Positions 1 through 9,041 of a stretch of DNA of 64,000 nt are shown here, piece by piece. This DNA is from Nocardioides ochotonae (GTDB taxonomy: Bacteria; Actinomycetota; Actinomycetes; Propionibacteriales; Nocardioidaceae): NCBI RefSeq assembly GCF_011420305.2, contig NZ_CP061769.1, positions 124,001 to 188,000 on the forward strand, read 5' to 3'. The position numbers and the translations under genes were made by a program. How positions within the stretch are numbered: position 1 is the first letter of the stretch; the number at the start of each line of letters is the position of its first letter. The notes under the pieces are model-generated. The model had not been told where the DNA came from and did not search any database. It was given only the letters and a program-made list of their open reading frames with translations.

Positions 1-3000
1 CGCGCGCTGGCCGACCCGGCGTCGGCGGATCGCGGCAACGCCGTCCTCGCCCACCTGCTGGCGGCCGGGGAGGCCGACCGGGCCGAGATGCGCCGCCGGC
101 TGCGCGACGCCCTCGCGTCCTTCGACACCGCGACCATCGCGACCACCCACCAGTTCTGCCAGATGGTGCTGCGCTCGCTGGGCGTCGCCGGCGACACCGA
201 CTCCGGCGCCGAGCTGGTGGACAACCTCGACGACCTCGTCGTCGAGGTCGTCGACGACCTCTACCTCCAGCGCTTCGGTCACCTGCGCGAGCGCCCGCCG
301 TTCGACCGCGCCTGCGCGCTCTCCCTGGGCCGGCGCGCGGTGGGCGACCCGCAGGCCGTGCTGGCTCCCGCCGCCGACCCGGCGAGCGCCGCCGGCGCCC
401 GGGTGGGCTTCGCCCAGGCGGTGCGCGAGGAGGTCGACCGGCGCAAGCGCCGCCGCGGCATCCTCAGCTACGACGACCTCCTCACCCGCCTCGCCGCGGC
501 GCTGGAGGACGACGACGCCCCGGCCCGCGCCCGCATGCGCGAGCGCTGGCGGATCGTGCTGGTCGACGAGTTCCAGGACACCGACCCGGTGCAGTGGCAG
601 GTGCTGGAGCGGGCGTTCAGCGGCCACGCCCGGATGGTGCTCATTGGCGACCCCAAGCAGGCGATCTACGCCTTCCGTGGCGGCGACGTGGTCACCTACC
701 TCGCCGCGGCCCGCACCGCGACCACCCAGGCCACCCTCGGTACCAACTGGCGCACCGACGCCGACCTCCTCGAGCGGCTCCAGGTGGTGCTGCGCGGGGC
801 GGCGCTGGGCCACCCCGAGATCGTGGTCCGCGACGTGGCCGCCCACCACCCCTCGCCGGACCGCGAGGTCCCGCGGCTGCGGGGCGCGCCGTCGCCGGCG
901 TCGTTCCGGCTGCGCCGCCTGCCCCGCGACGGCTTCCGGCTCAAGCGCGGACTGATCGGCGCCTCGGAGGCCCGCGAGGCGATCGCCGAGGACTGCGCGG
1001 CCGACATCGCCGCCCTGCTCGCCTCCGGCGCGACCTGGTGCGAGGAGCCGCTGCAGGCGAGGCAGGTGGCCGTGCTCGTGGGCGTGCGCGACCACGGGCT
1101 GCTCGTGCAGCGGGCGCTCGCGCGCCGCGGCGTACCGGCCGTGCTCGCCGGCGGCGGCCATGTCTTCGCCACCCCCGCGGCCGGGGAGTGGCTGGCGCTG
1201 CTGGAGGCACTCGAGCAGCCGCACCGCTCCGGGCTGGTGCGCGCCGCCGCCCTCACCAGCTTCTTCGGCCACACCACCGCCGAGCTCGACGCGGGCGGTG
1301 AGCGGCTCACCGGCCGGGTCGCGGACACGCTGCGCGGCTGGGCGCTGCTGCTGCGCGGTCGCGGTGTGGCCGCACTGGTCGAGGCGGCCGAGGAGCGCGG
1401 CCTGAGCGCCCGGGTGCTGGCCGCCGTCGACGGCGAGCGGCTGCTCACCGACCTGCGCCACCTCGCCCAGCTAATGCACGAGCTCGCCACCCGCGAGCAG
1501 CTCGGGCTCACCGCCCTGCTCGGCTGGTTCCGCGAGGAGCAGCGCCGCACCACCGCCACCGAGCGGCCCCGCCGCCTCGACTCCGACGCGGCGGCGGTGC
1601 AGATCGTCACCATCCACGGCAGCAAGGGGCTGCAGTACCCCGTCACCTACCTGCCCTTCGCCTACCAGTGCTTCGAGTTCCCCACCGAGGTCGCGCTCTT
1701 CCACGACGACGCCGGCCGCCGCACCCTCGATGTCAGCGGGTCCGGGCCGGAGTGGGAGGCCAACCTCGCCCGGCACCGCGCCGAGGAGGGCGGCGAGGAG
1801 CTGCGCGACCTCTACGTCGCGCTCACCCGCGCCCAGGGCCAGGTCGTCGCCTGGTGGGCGCCGACCTTCAACACCCGCATCGGCGGGCTGCACCGGCTGC
1901 TGTTCGGTCGCCGCCCCGGGGTCGCTGCGGTCCCGGACGCCCAGGACGTGCGCGACGACGAGTACGCCGCCCGGGTCCTGGCCATGCTCGAGGAGATGGG
2001 CGGCCCGGTCGCGGAGGTCGCCGACCCGGGCGATGCCACCGGCCCGGTCCCGGTCTCGCGGGCCGGGGAGCTCGCGGTGCGCCGCTTCTCGCGGGTCGTC
2101 GACACCGACTGGCGCCGCACGTCGTACTCCGGGCTGATCCGGATCGAGGAGGAGCAGGCGCTCGCCGGGCACGGCGAGGTCGCCAGCGAGCCGGAGGTCA
2201 CCGGGCTCGAGGACGAGCCGCCGGCGCCCGAGCCGGGCCCCGGCACGCTGGCCACCGATCCGGCTGCGTCGTCGTCCACGATCCCCGAGGCCGCCGCGTC
2301 GGTGCCGTCCCCGATGGCCGATCTGCCCGCCGGCGCCGGGTTCGGCAGCCTGGTCCACGCCGTCCTCGAGCACACCGACCCCGAGGCCCCCGACCTGCGC
2401 GCGGAACTGCGCCGCCACGTCGCAGAGCAGCTCGCCTGGTGGCCGGTCGAGGTGGGCGTCGAGGCGCTCGCCGAGGCGCTGGTGCCGCTCCACGAGACCC
2501 CGTTCGGGCCGGTCGCCCCGGGCTGGACGCTGGGCCGGGTGCCGCTGCGCGACCGGCTGCGCGAGCTGGAGTTCGAGCTCCCGCTCGCCGGTGGCGACGT
2601 GCGTGCCGGCGCCCGCCGCGAGGTGCTGCTGCGCGACCTGGCCCCGCTGCTGCGCCGTCACCTGCCCGCGGACGACCCGCTGGCGCCGTACGCCGATCGC
2701 CTCGAGGTGCCGCCGCTCGGCGACCAGCCGCTGCGCGGCTACCTCTCCGGCTCGGTCGACGCGGTGCTGAGGCTGCAGACCGAGGCGGGTCCGCGGTTCG
2801 TGGTCGTCGACTACAAGACCAACATGCTCGGCGACCCTGCCCGGCCGCTCACCGCCGCCGACTACGCGCCGCCGCTGCTCGCCGAGGCGATGCTGCACTC
2901 GCACTACCCGCTCCAGGCGATGCTCTACTGCGTGGTCGCCCACCGCTACCTGCGCTGGCGGCTGCCCGGCTACGACCCGGAGGTGCACCTGGCCGGGGTG

Positions 3001-3147
3001 CTCTACCTCTACGTGCGCGGGATGTGCGGCCCGGACACCCCGACCGTCGAGGGGTGCCCGTCCGGCGTCTTCGGCTGGCGCCCGCCCGCGGCGCTGGTCA
3101 CCGCGTTGTCCGACCTGCTCGACGGCGTAGCGGAGGGGGAGTCATGA
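1..3147 (+). CDS. recB: RecB-like UvrD-family helicase-nuclease subunit, 5' partial
   Basis: This is the 3' part of an exonuclease V (RecBCD) beta subunit, which unwinds and degrades DNA ends during recombinational repair. The reading frame is open from base 1, so the true start and the Walker A motif lie outside the window. About 1048 residues are visible. In order they show ATTHQFCQ near residue 48, the DEFQDTDP helicase motif near 190, GDPKQAIYAFRGGD near 216, TIHGSKGLQYPV near 538, ALTRA near 607, and the PD-(D/E)XK nuclease signature VVDYKTN near 935. Helicase and C-terminal nuclease domains together mark RecB rather than UvrD or PcrA. The stop overlaps the recD start in ATGA, so the two are translationally coupled. 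recC presumably lies upstream, but it is not seen. Confidence 0.93.
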   Translation, partial: RALADPASADRGNAVLAHLLAAGEADRAEMRRRLRDALASFDTATIATTHQFCQMVLRSLGVAGDTDSGAELVDNLDDLVVEVVDDLYLQRFGHLRERPPFDRACALSLGRRAVGDPQAVLAPAADPASAAGARVGFAQAVREEVDRRKRRRGILSYDDLLTRLAAALEDDDAPARARMRERWRIVLVDEFQDTDPVQWQVLERAFSGHARMVLIGDPKQAIYAFRGGDVVTYLAAARTATTQATLGTNWRTDADLLERLQVVLRGAALGHPEIVVRDVAAHHPSPDREVPRLRGAPSPASFRLRRLPRDGFRLKRGLIGASEAREAIAEDCAADIAALLASGATWCEEPLQARQVAVLVGVRDHGLLVQRALARRGVPAVLAGGGHVFATPAAGEWLALLEALEQPHRSGLVRAAALTSFFGHTTAELDAGGERLTGRVADTLRGWALLLRGRGVAALVEAAEERGLSARVLAAVDGERLLTDLRHLAQLMHELATREQLGLTALLGWFREEQRRTTATERPRRLDSDAAAVQIVTIHGSKGLQYPVTYLPFAYQCFEFPTEVALFHDDAGRRTLDVSGSGPEWEANLARHRAEEGGEELRDLYVALTRAQGQVVAWWAPTFNTRIGGLHRLLFGRRPGVAAVPDAQDVRDDEYAARVLAMLEEMGGPVAEVADPGDATGPVPVSRAGELAVRRFSRVVDTDWRRTSYSGLIRIEEEQALAGHGEVASEPEVTGLEDEPPAPEPGPGTLATDPAASSSTIPEAAASVPSPMADLPAGAGFGSLVHAVLEHTDPEAPDLRAELRRHVAEQLAWWPVEVGVEALAEALVPLHETPFGPVAPGWTLGRVPLRDRLRELEFELPLAGGDVRAGARREVLLRDLAPLLRRHLPADDPLAPYADRLEVPPLGDQPLRGYLSGSVDAVLRLQTEAGPRFVVVDYKTNMLGDPARPLTAADYAPPLLAEAMLHSHYPLQAMLYCVVAHRYLRWRLPGYDPEVHLAGVLYLYVRGMCGPDTPTVEGCPSGVFGWRPPAALVTALSDLLDGVAEGES

Positions 3148-4976
3148 TCGAGCGCTTCGAGGTGGAGGACCGCTTCGACGCCCGACTGGCGATCGGCGCC
3201 ACCGGGCTGCTGCGGACCTTCAACCACGCCGGGGTGATCACCGCGGCCGACGTCCACGTCGCCACCCGGCTCGGCGAGCTGACCGGCACCGCCGACGAGG
3301 AGGTCCGCCTCGCCCTCGCGCTCGCCGTGCGCGCCGCCCGCCATGGCTCGGTGTGCGTCGACCTCGCCGCCGTCGCGGCCCCGGCCGACCCGGACCCTCA
3401 GACCACCAGCACCGACCCCGGCGACCCGCTCCCGTGGCCGGACGCCGAGGGCTGGCTCGCCCGGGTGGCGGCGAGCCCGGCGGCGGCCGCCTCGGTGGTC
3501 CAGGTCGAGCACGGCCAGCTCTACCTCGACCGCTACTGGCGCGAGGAGGGCCAGGTCCGCGACGACCTGCTCACCCGGGCCGCGGCGGTCGCGCCGTCGG
3601 TCGATCCGGTCAGGCTCGAGGCCACCGCCGCCCGCCTCTTCCCCGGGGAGGGGTACGCCGAGCAGCGCGCCGCCGCGCTGGCCGCGGCGCGGCAGTGGAC
3701 CACCGTGCTCACCGGCGGGCCCGGCACCGGCAAGACCACCACCGTCGCCGGGCTGCTGGCCCTGCTGACCGACCAGGCCGAGGCGAGCGGGCGGCGCCTG
3801 CGCATCGCCCTGACCGCGCCCACCGGCAAGGCGGCGGCGCGCCTGCAGCAGGCGGTGGAGGAGGCGCAGCGCTCCGCGCGCTTCACCGACGCCGACCGCG
3901 CCCGCCTGGCCGAGCTCGGCGCCTCGACGCTGCACCGGCTGCTGGGCTGGGTGCCGGAGTCCAGCACCCGCTTCCGCCACCACCGTGGCAACAAGCTGCC
4001 CCACGACGTCGTGGTGGTCGACGAGACCTCGATGCTGTCGCTGACGATGATGGCGCGGCTGTTGGAGTCGGTGCGCCCCGACGCCCGGCTGGTGCTGGTC
4101 GGCGACCCCGACCAGCTCGCCTCGGTCGAGGCCGGGGCCGTGCTCTCCGACCTGGTGCAGGGCCTGGCCGGCACCGCCCCCGACGCCGTCGCGGCGCTGC
4201 GCACCACCCACCGCTTCGGCGGCAGCATCGGCGCGCTCGCGGAGGCGCTGCGCGCCGGCGACGCCGACGAGGTGCTCGCGCTGCTCACCTCCGGGGCCGG
4301 CGACGTCGAGCTGATCGACCCCGACGACCCGACGGCGACCGACCAGCTGCGCGGCCTGCTCGTCCAGCACGCCCTCGCCGTGCGCTCGGCCGCCCTCGCG
4401 GGCGATGCGGAGGCGGCGGTCGCCGCCACCGACGACCACCGGCTCCTGTGCGCCCACCGCGACGGCCCGTGGGGGGTCAACCACTGGAACCGCCAGGTCG
4501 AGCGCTGGCTCGGCGAGGCGACCGGCCAGCCGGTCGGCGCCGTCTGGGGCCAGGAGTGGTACGCCGGGCGCCCGCTGCTGGTGACCGCCAACGACTACGG
4601 CCTGGGACTGTTCAACGGCGACACCGGCGTCGTGGTCCGTGAGGACGACGAGCTGCGCGCGGTGGTCGCCGGGGTCGGTGAGCACCTGCGCTTCGCGACC
4701 TCCCGGCTCTCCGACGTCGACACGCTGCACGCGATGACGGTGCACAAGAGCCAGGGCAGCCAGGCGCGGGAGGTCACGGTGCTGCTGCCGCCGGAGGATT
4801 CTCCGCTGCTGACCCGTGAGCTCTTCTACACCGCGGTGACCCGCGCCCAGGAGCGGGTGCGCGTGGTCGGCTCACAGGCCGCGGTCCGGGCCGCCGTGGC
4901 TCACCGGGTCCAGCGAGCCACCGGGCTGCGCCAGCGGCTGCGCGCCGCCAGCGACGTGGCGCTCGTCGCCCGGTGA
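3144..4976 (+). CDS. recD: RecD, exonuclease V alpha subunit (5'-3' helicase)
   Basis: This 610-residue superfamily 1B helicase is the fast 5'-3' motor of RecBCD. Visible motifs are Walker A GGPGTGKTTTV near residue 191, the Walker B region VVDETSML near 293, GDPDQLASVEAGAV near 320, TVHKSQGSQ near 532 and YTAVTRA near 562. Length and motif order fit RecD and not the longer RecD2. The start is the ATG in the 4-base overlap with recB, preceded by GGAGGGGGAG. The longer open frame upstream is a shadow inside recB. An inverted repeat follows the stop and may end the recBD transcript. Confidence 0.94.
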   Translation: MIERFEVEDRFDARLAIGATGLLRTFNHAGVITAADVHVATRLGELTGTADEEVRLALALAVRAARHGSVCVDLAAVAAPADPDPQTTSTDPGDPLPWPDAEGWLARVAASPAAAASVVQVEHGQLYLDRYWREEGQVRDDLLTRAAAVAPSVDPVRLEATAARLFPGEGYAEQRAAALAAARQWTTVLTGGPGTGKTTTVAGLLALLTDQAEASGRRLRIALTAPTGKAAARLQQAVEEAQRSARFTDADRARLAELGASTLHRLLGWVPESSTRFRHHRGNKLPHDVVVVDETSMLSLTMMARLLESVRPDARLVLVGDPDQLASVEAGAVLSDLVQGLAGTAPDAVAALRTTHRFGGSIGALAEALRAGDADEVLALLTSGAGDVELIDPDDPTATDQLRGLLVQHALAVRSAALAGDAEAAVAATDDHRLLCAHRDGPWGVNHWNRQVERWLGEATGQPVGAVWGQEWYAGRPLLVTANDYGLGLFNGDTGVVVREDDELRAVVAGVGEHLRFATSRLSDVDTLHAMTVHKSQGSQAREVTVLLPPEDSPLLTRELFYTAVTRAQERVRVVGSQAAVRAAVAHRVQRATGLRQRLRAASDVALVAR

Positions 4977-4991
4977 TGCCCGAGTCCTGAA

Positions 4992-5019
4992 CGATCCCGC
5001 GCCGACCGGCCTGGGATCG
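4992..5019. promoter_or_regulatory. Inverted repeat CGATCCC-N14-GGGATCG
   Basis: Perfect 7-bp arms are separated by 14 bases, directly after recD and ending one base before the -10 hexamer TAGGGT of the ACT-domain gene. It could be an operator covering the -35/-10 interval, or a weak terminator for recBD. No T tract follows. Its role is inferred from position only. Confidence 0.4.
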
Positions 5020-5020
5020 C

Positions 5021-5026
5021 TAGGGT
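5021..5026 (+). promoter_or_regulatory. -10 hexamer TAGGGT of the ACT-domain gene
   Basis: TAGGGT lies 25 bases before the ATG. The predicted leader is therefore about 18-19 bases and carries the ribosome site GGAGTG, unlike the leaderless genes nearby. No clear -35 element is visible. Confidence 0.45.
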
Positions 5027-5051
5027 CGGGGCGATTCGAATGGAGTGCTGA

Positions 5052-5660
5052 ATGCCCTACCTGCTGCGTGTCGAGCTGCCCGACGTCCCTGGGTCCCTCG
5101 GTCGGCTGGCGAGCGCGATCGGTGCTGCCGGCGGCGACATCGACGCGATCGAGATCGTCGAGAAGCGCCGCGACGACGGGGTCGCGGTCGACGACGTGCT
5201 CCTCGAGACCACGCCGGGAACGATGCCCGACTCGATCGTCTCCGCCTGCAACGCCCTCGACGGTGTCCAGGTGATCTGGATCAGCCGGTACGCCGCCGGC
5301 GGCAACCTGTTCCTCGACCTCGAGGCGGTCGAGGAGCTCACCGGGGACCCGGTCCGGGCGCTCGACCGGCTCATCGACCTGCTGCCGATCACCTTCCGCG
5401 CCGACTGGGCCGCACGCGTCCACCGCGACACCGGGGTCGTCTACGGGACCCAGGCGGCGCCCAGCGACCTGACCTGGCAGCAGCTCGGCAAGGCCGCGCG
5501 CCTGGACACCGACGACGACAACGTGCACTGCGGGGCCCGGCTCAACAAGCACGAGGTGGTGATCATCGGTCGCCGCGGCGGTCCGGAGTTCCTGGACTCC
5601 GAGCTGGCCCGGCTGGGGCACCTGGTCGCGCTGGCGATGTCGATCTCGCGCGCCGGCTGA
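5052..5660 (+). CDS. ACT-domain amino-acid-binding regulatory protein
   Basis: This is a 202-residue cytoplasmic protein. The first ~80 residues (LLRVELPDVPGSLGRLASAI, then GGDIDAIEIVE) are a typical ACT domain, a small-ligand (usually amino acid) sensing fold. No catalytic domain follows. The C-terminal half (about 100-202) has a GAF-like alternating pattern but no motif that I recognise. ATG start with GGAGTG seven bases upstream. It is convergent with the MFS gene, with only 7 bases between the stops. A regulatory role is likely; ligand and target are unknown. Confidence 0.75.
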   Translation: MPYLLRVELPDVPGSLGRLASAIGAAGGDIDAIEIVEKRRDDGVAVDDVLLETTPGTMPDSIVSACNALDGVQVIWISRYAAGGNLFLDLEAVEELTGDPVRALDRLIDLLPITFRADWAARVHRDTGVVYGTQAAPSDLTWQQLGKAARLDTDDDNVHCGARLNKHEVVIIGRRGGPEFLDSELARLGHLVALAMSISRAG

Positions 5661-5667
5661 CCCGGTC

Positions 5668-7149
5668 TCAGCGGGCCGCGGCCGCCTGTACGCCCTCGGC
5701 GCTCTCGGCCTGGTCCGAGTGCTCGATGTGGTCCTCGGCCGCCCGGCTGGCGCGCTGCGGGATGCACAGCGCGATGATGCCGGCCAGCAGCGCCAGGCCG
5801 GCGCCGAGCAGCAGCCCGGTCTGGAAGCCGGCCTTGCTCGGCACCGCGACGCCTCCGAAGTCGGTGGTCATCTGGGCCAGCACCACACCCACGACGGCGG
5901 CGGCGAACGACGTGCCGAGCGCGCGCATCAGGGTGTTGACGCTGTTGGCCGAGGCGGTGATCGAGAGCGGGACCGAGCCCATGATCAGCGCGGGCATCGC
6001 GCCGTACGCGAAGCCGACGCCCATCGAGCAGATGCAGACCGCGACCAGCAGACCCCACGTGGAGCTCATCAGCAGCGTCGCGCAGAGGTAGCCGACCGCG
6101 ACGACGAAGCCGCCGAGGGCCAAGGTGATCTTGGGGCCGCGGGCGTGGGAGATCCGCGCGCCGACCGGGGACATCGCCATCATCACGAAGCCGCCCGGCA
6201 TCATCCACAGGCCCATCGCGACCATCGACTGGCCCAGGCCGTAGCCGGTCTCGGACGGGAGCTGGAGCAGCTGCGGGATGATCAGCGACTGCGCGTACAT
6301 CGCGAAGCCGATCACCAGCGAGGCCAGGTTGGTCAGCAGCACGACCGGGCGCGCGGCGACCCGCAGGTCGACCAGCGGGGCGGTGCTGCGCAGCTCGTAG
6401 GCGCCCCAGGCGACCAGCACGACGACCGCGCCGATGAGCAGGCCGAGCGTGATGGGGCTGCTCCAGCCCCAGTCGGCGCCCTTCGAGACGCCGAGCAGCA
6501 GGCTGACCAGGCCGACGCCGAGCCCGACGGCGCCCACGCCGTCGAACCCGCCGGTGCTGGTGATGGGCGTGGGCGGGATGAGCGTGACGATGAGGACGGC
6601 GACCAGGACGGCCAGCGCGGCGGCGCCCCAGAACAGGGCACGCCAGTTGGCGTGCTCGGCGACGGCCGCGGCGAGCGGTAGGCCGAGAGCACCGCCGATG
6701 CCCATCGAGGCGCTCATCAGGGCGATCGAGCCGCCGAGTCGCTCGGCGGGGATCAGGTCGCGCATGGCGCTGATGCCGAGCGGGATCATGCCCATGCCGA
6801 TCCCCTGGAGGCCGCGGCCGATGATCATCGGGACGACCGTCGTGGCCAGGGCGCCCACGACCGAGCCGACGATGAGCGAGCCGACACAGATCAGCATGAT
6901 CCGGCGCTTGCCGAACATGTCGCCGAGGCGCCCGCTGATCGGCGTCGCCACCGCGGAGGTGAGCAGCGTCGCGGTGATCACCCACGAGGCGTTGGACCGG
7001 CTGGTGTCGAGGATCTGCGGCAGGTCCTGGATCAGCGGGACCACGAGGGTCTGCATGAGCGCGGCGGTGATGCCCGCGACCGCCAGGACGACGACCACCG
7101 CACCGGGGCGCACCGGGGCGGGTGGACGACGCGCAGAAATAGTTGACAC
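5668..7149 (-). CDS. MFS drug/solute exporter, DHA2-like (14-TM type)
   Basis: A membrane transporter of about 493 residues. Many hydrophobic helices are present, and the MFS motif A GRLGDMFGKRR lies at residues 73-83 between helices 2 and 3. Length and helix count fit the 14-helix drug:H+ antiporter family 2. Members export drugs, dyes or metabolites using the proton gradient; the substrate cannot be told here. I chose GTG 7149 (VSTISARRPP), just before the first helix, with TAGACT eight bases upstream. An ATG at 7335 would add 62 low-complexity arginine-rich residues. The C-terminus is an Ala/Glu-rich tail. No regulator gene is adjacent. Confidence 0.85.
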   Translation of the reverse strand: MSTISARRPPAPVRPGAVVVVLAVAGITAALMQTLVVPLIQDLPQILDTSRSNASWVITATLLTSAVATPISGRLGDMFGKRRIMLICVGSLIVGSVVGALATTVVPMIIGRGLQGIGMGMIPLGISAMRDLIPAERLGGSIALMSASMGIGGALGLPLAAAVAEHANWRALFWGAAALAVLVAVLIVTLIPPTPITSTGGFDGVGAVGLGVGLVSLLLGVSKGADWGWSSPITLGLLIGAVVVLVAWGAYELRSTAPLVDLRVAARPVVLLTNLASLVIGFAMYAQSLIIPQLLQLPSETGYGLGQSMVAMGLWMMPGGFVMMAMSPVGARISHARGPKITLALGGFVVAVGYLCATLLMSSTWGLLVAVCICSMGVGFAYGAMPALIMGSVPLSITASANSVNTLMRALGTSFAAAVVGVVLAQMTTDFGGVAVPSKAGFQTGLLLGAGLALLAGIIALCIPQRASRAAEDHIEHSDQAESAEGVQAAAAR

Positions 7150-7231
7150 GAGCAAGCAGTCTACGAGTGCTCGCAAGGGACGCCAATCGCCGTCCCGGCG
7201 CCCCGGGGCTGCCCCGGGGTGCCGGCTCGGC

Positions 7232-7672
7232 TCAGATGCGCTCGAGCAGGAAGACCGGGATCTCCCGGTCGGTCTTCTTCTGGTACTCGCCGTACGTCGC
7301 CCAGGTGCGGACCGCGAGGTCCCACCACTCCGCACGCTCCTCGCCGGTGACGATGCGGGCGCGGTAGGTGTGCTTCTCCGCGCCGTCCTGGAGCTCGACC
7401 TCCGGGTGGGCGATGAAGTTGTAGTACCAGGTCGGGTGGTCGTCGGCGCCGCCCTTGGAGGCGATCGCGACGTAGGTGCCGTCGCGCTCGACGCGCATCA
7501 CGGGGTTCTTGCGCAGCTTGCCCGAGCGGGCACCGCGCGAGGTGATCACCACGATCGGGTCCTCGGTGCCGGGCAGCACGTTGGCGCGCTGGCCGTCGGA
7601 GGCCTCGAACTCGGCGACCTGGTCGCGGACCCACTGCTCGGGGCTGGGCTCGTACTCGCCTGTCAGTGTCAT
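7232..7672 (-). CDS. Deazaflavin (F420)-dependent nitroreductase-family protein
   Basis: A 146-residue split-barrel protein of the Ddn/DUF385 family, which bind coenzyme F420 (some prefer FMN or heme) and reduce varied substrates in actinobacteria. Family hallmarks are TSRGARSGKLRKNPVMRV near residues 44-61 and WYYNFIAHPEVELQDG near 82-97. Start ATG 7672; the open frame continues upstream, but that region is antisense to menB. It is divergent from menB across 105 bases. Substrate unknown. Confidence 0.85.
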   Translation of the reverse strand: MTLTGEYEPSPEQWVRDQVAEFEASDGQRANVLPGTEDPIVVITSRGARSGKLRKNPVMRVERDGTYVAIASKGGADDHPTWYYNFIAHPEVELQDGAEKHTYRARIVTGEERAEWWDLAVRTWATYGEYQKKTDREIPVFLLERI

Positions 7673-7765
7673 GTCCTTCCAATGACCGCTGCGCCGACAG
7701 CTATTCCTCCGGTTGCCCAGGTGACGGAACGACCGACACCCTCCGGGCCCGCGGGAGCGGGCCGA

Positions 7766-7771
7766 TAGCCT
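7766..7771 (+). promoter_or_regulatory. -10 hexamer TAGCCT of menB (leaderless)
   Basis: TAGCCT is followed by exactly six bases and then the ATG. Transcription should start at or next to the start codon. Confidence 0.6.
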
Positions 7772-7777
7772 CCGCCC

Positions 7778-8722
7778 ATGAGTGCGATCGACGGCGTCTC
7801 GGAGATCTTCGACCCGGCTGACTGGGACGAGGTCCCGGGGTTTGCGGACCTGACCGACCTGACCTATCACCGGGCCAAGGCCCACGGCACCGTGCGGATC
7901 GCCTTCGACCGCCCCGACGTGCTGAACGCCTTCCGCCCGCACACCGTCGATGAGCTGCTGCGCACGCTCGAGCACGCGCGCCAGTCCGCCGACGTCGGCT
8001 GCGTGATCCTCACCGGCAACGGCCCGAGCGCCAAGAACGGCAAGTGGTCCTTCTGCTCCGGCGGCGACCAGCGGATCCGCGGCAAGGCCGGCTACCAGTA
8101 CGAGGACAAGGCCATCGGCGCCGACGACACCGGCGCCGAGGAGCCCTCGGTCATCGACAAGGCCAAGCTCGCGCGTCTGCACATCCTGGAGTGCCAGCGG
8201 CTGATCCGGTTCATGCCCAAGGTCGTCATCTGCGTGGTGCCCGGCTGGGCCGCCGGCGGCGGGCACTCGCTGCACGCCGTCGCCGACCTGACCCTGGCCT
8301 CGCGCGAGCACGCGAAGTTCAAGCAGACCGACGCCGACGTCGGCTCCTTCGACGGCGGCTACGGCTCGGCGTACCTCGCCCGCCAGGTGGGGCAGAAGTT
8401 CGCCCGCGAGATCTTCTTCCTCGGCGAGGAGTACTCCGCCGAGGAGATGTTCGCGATGGGCGCGGTCAACCGCGTCGTCGAGCACGCCCAGCTGGAGAAG
8501 GTCGCGCTGGAGTGGGGCCGCAAGATCAACGGCAAGTCGCCCACCGCCCAGCGGATGCTGAAGTACTCCTTCAACCTCCTCGACGACGGCCTGGTCGGCC
8601 AGCAGCTCTTCGCCGGCGAGACCACCCGGCTGGCCTACATGACCGACGAGGCGCAGGAAGGGCGCGACCAGTTCCTCGAGAAGCGCGAGCCCGACTGGTC
8701 GCCGTACCCCTGGTATTACTGA
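7778..8722 (+). CDS. menB: 1,4-dihydroxy-2-naphthoyl-CoA synthase
   Basis: A 314-residue crotonase-fold enzyme that closes the second ring of the menaquinone naphthoquinone nucleus (o-succinylbenzoyl-CoA to DHNA-CoA). CSGGDQRIRG forms part of the oxyanion region. AAGGGHSLHAVADLTLAS (about 157-174) and VGSFDGGYGSAYLARQVG are diagnostic for MenB against other enoyl-CoA hydratases. The length is slightly above E. coli MenB, with an N-terminal extension typical of actinobacterial forms. The start is fixed by the -10 hexamer six bases upstream. No other men gene is visible, so it is a single-gene unit here. Confidence 0.93.
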   Translation: MSAIDGVSEIFDPADWDEVPGFADLTDLTYHRAKAHGTVRIAFDRPDVLNAFRPHTVDELLRTLEHARQSADVGCVILTGNGPSAKNGKWSFCSGGDQRIRGKAGYQYEDKAIGADDTGAEEPSVIDKAKLARLHILECQRLIRFMPKVVICVVPGWAAGGGHSLHAVADLTLASREHAKFKQTDADVGSFDGGYGSAYLARQVGQKFAREIFFLGEEYSAEEMFAMGAVNRVVEHAQLEKVALEWGRKINGKSPTAQRMLKYSFNLLDDGLVGQQLFAGETTRLAYMTDEAQEGRDQFLEKREPDWSPYPWYY

Positions 8723-9041
8723 GTCTGGGCGTTTGCGCAGGTCAGCAGCCTGATGGCCCCTCATGCGTGGCAGGTGGGTGGCAAGAATCGCAGGCCCGTG
8801 GCCTGAGGGCGCGGATCGCCCGGGCTACGGTCTTTTCGGCGCAGTTGCTGGGAAAAGCACCTGCCGCGGCGCAAAACCGGTGTCAATCCCAGCAATTGCG
8901 CGGAAAGACACCGACCCCCGGGACCGGATCAACCTCACTCCGGAGGTTGAGCGGCAGCTCAACGAGCTCGACGCGGGTTCTCTCCCTCCCGCGTCCATCG
9001 AGGCGCAGTGCCGTCCTCAGCCGGGGCGGTCGTCTCCTCGG
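8723..9041. other. Gene-free interval with overlapping inverted repeats
   Basis: These 319 bases separate convergent menB and the SNF2 helicase gene. Bases 8839-8904 are less GC-rich than the surroundings. They hold GCGCAGTTGCTGGGA and, about 33 bases on, TCCCAGCAATTGCGC: a 15-bp inverted repeat with one G-T pair. A second pair, GGTGTC/GACACC, interleaves with it. A tract around 8925-9000 translates plausibly in one frame (INLTPEVERQLNELDAG) but has no start or stop of its own, so it may be a gene remnant. No convincing gene is present. Confidence 0.5.

Noticed and set aside
1668..3143. Longer RecD starting inside recB
   Set aside because: The extra 492 codons are a +2 shadow of recB; the RecD family starts at the ATG in the 4-base overlap.
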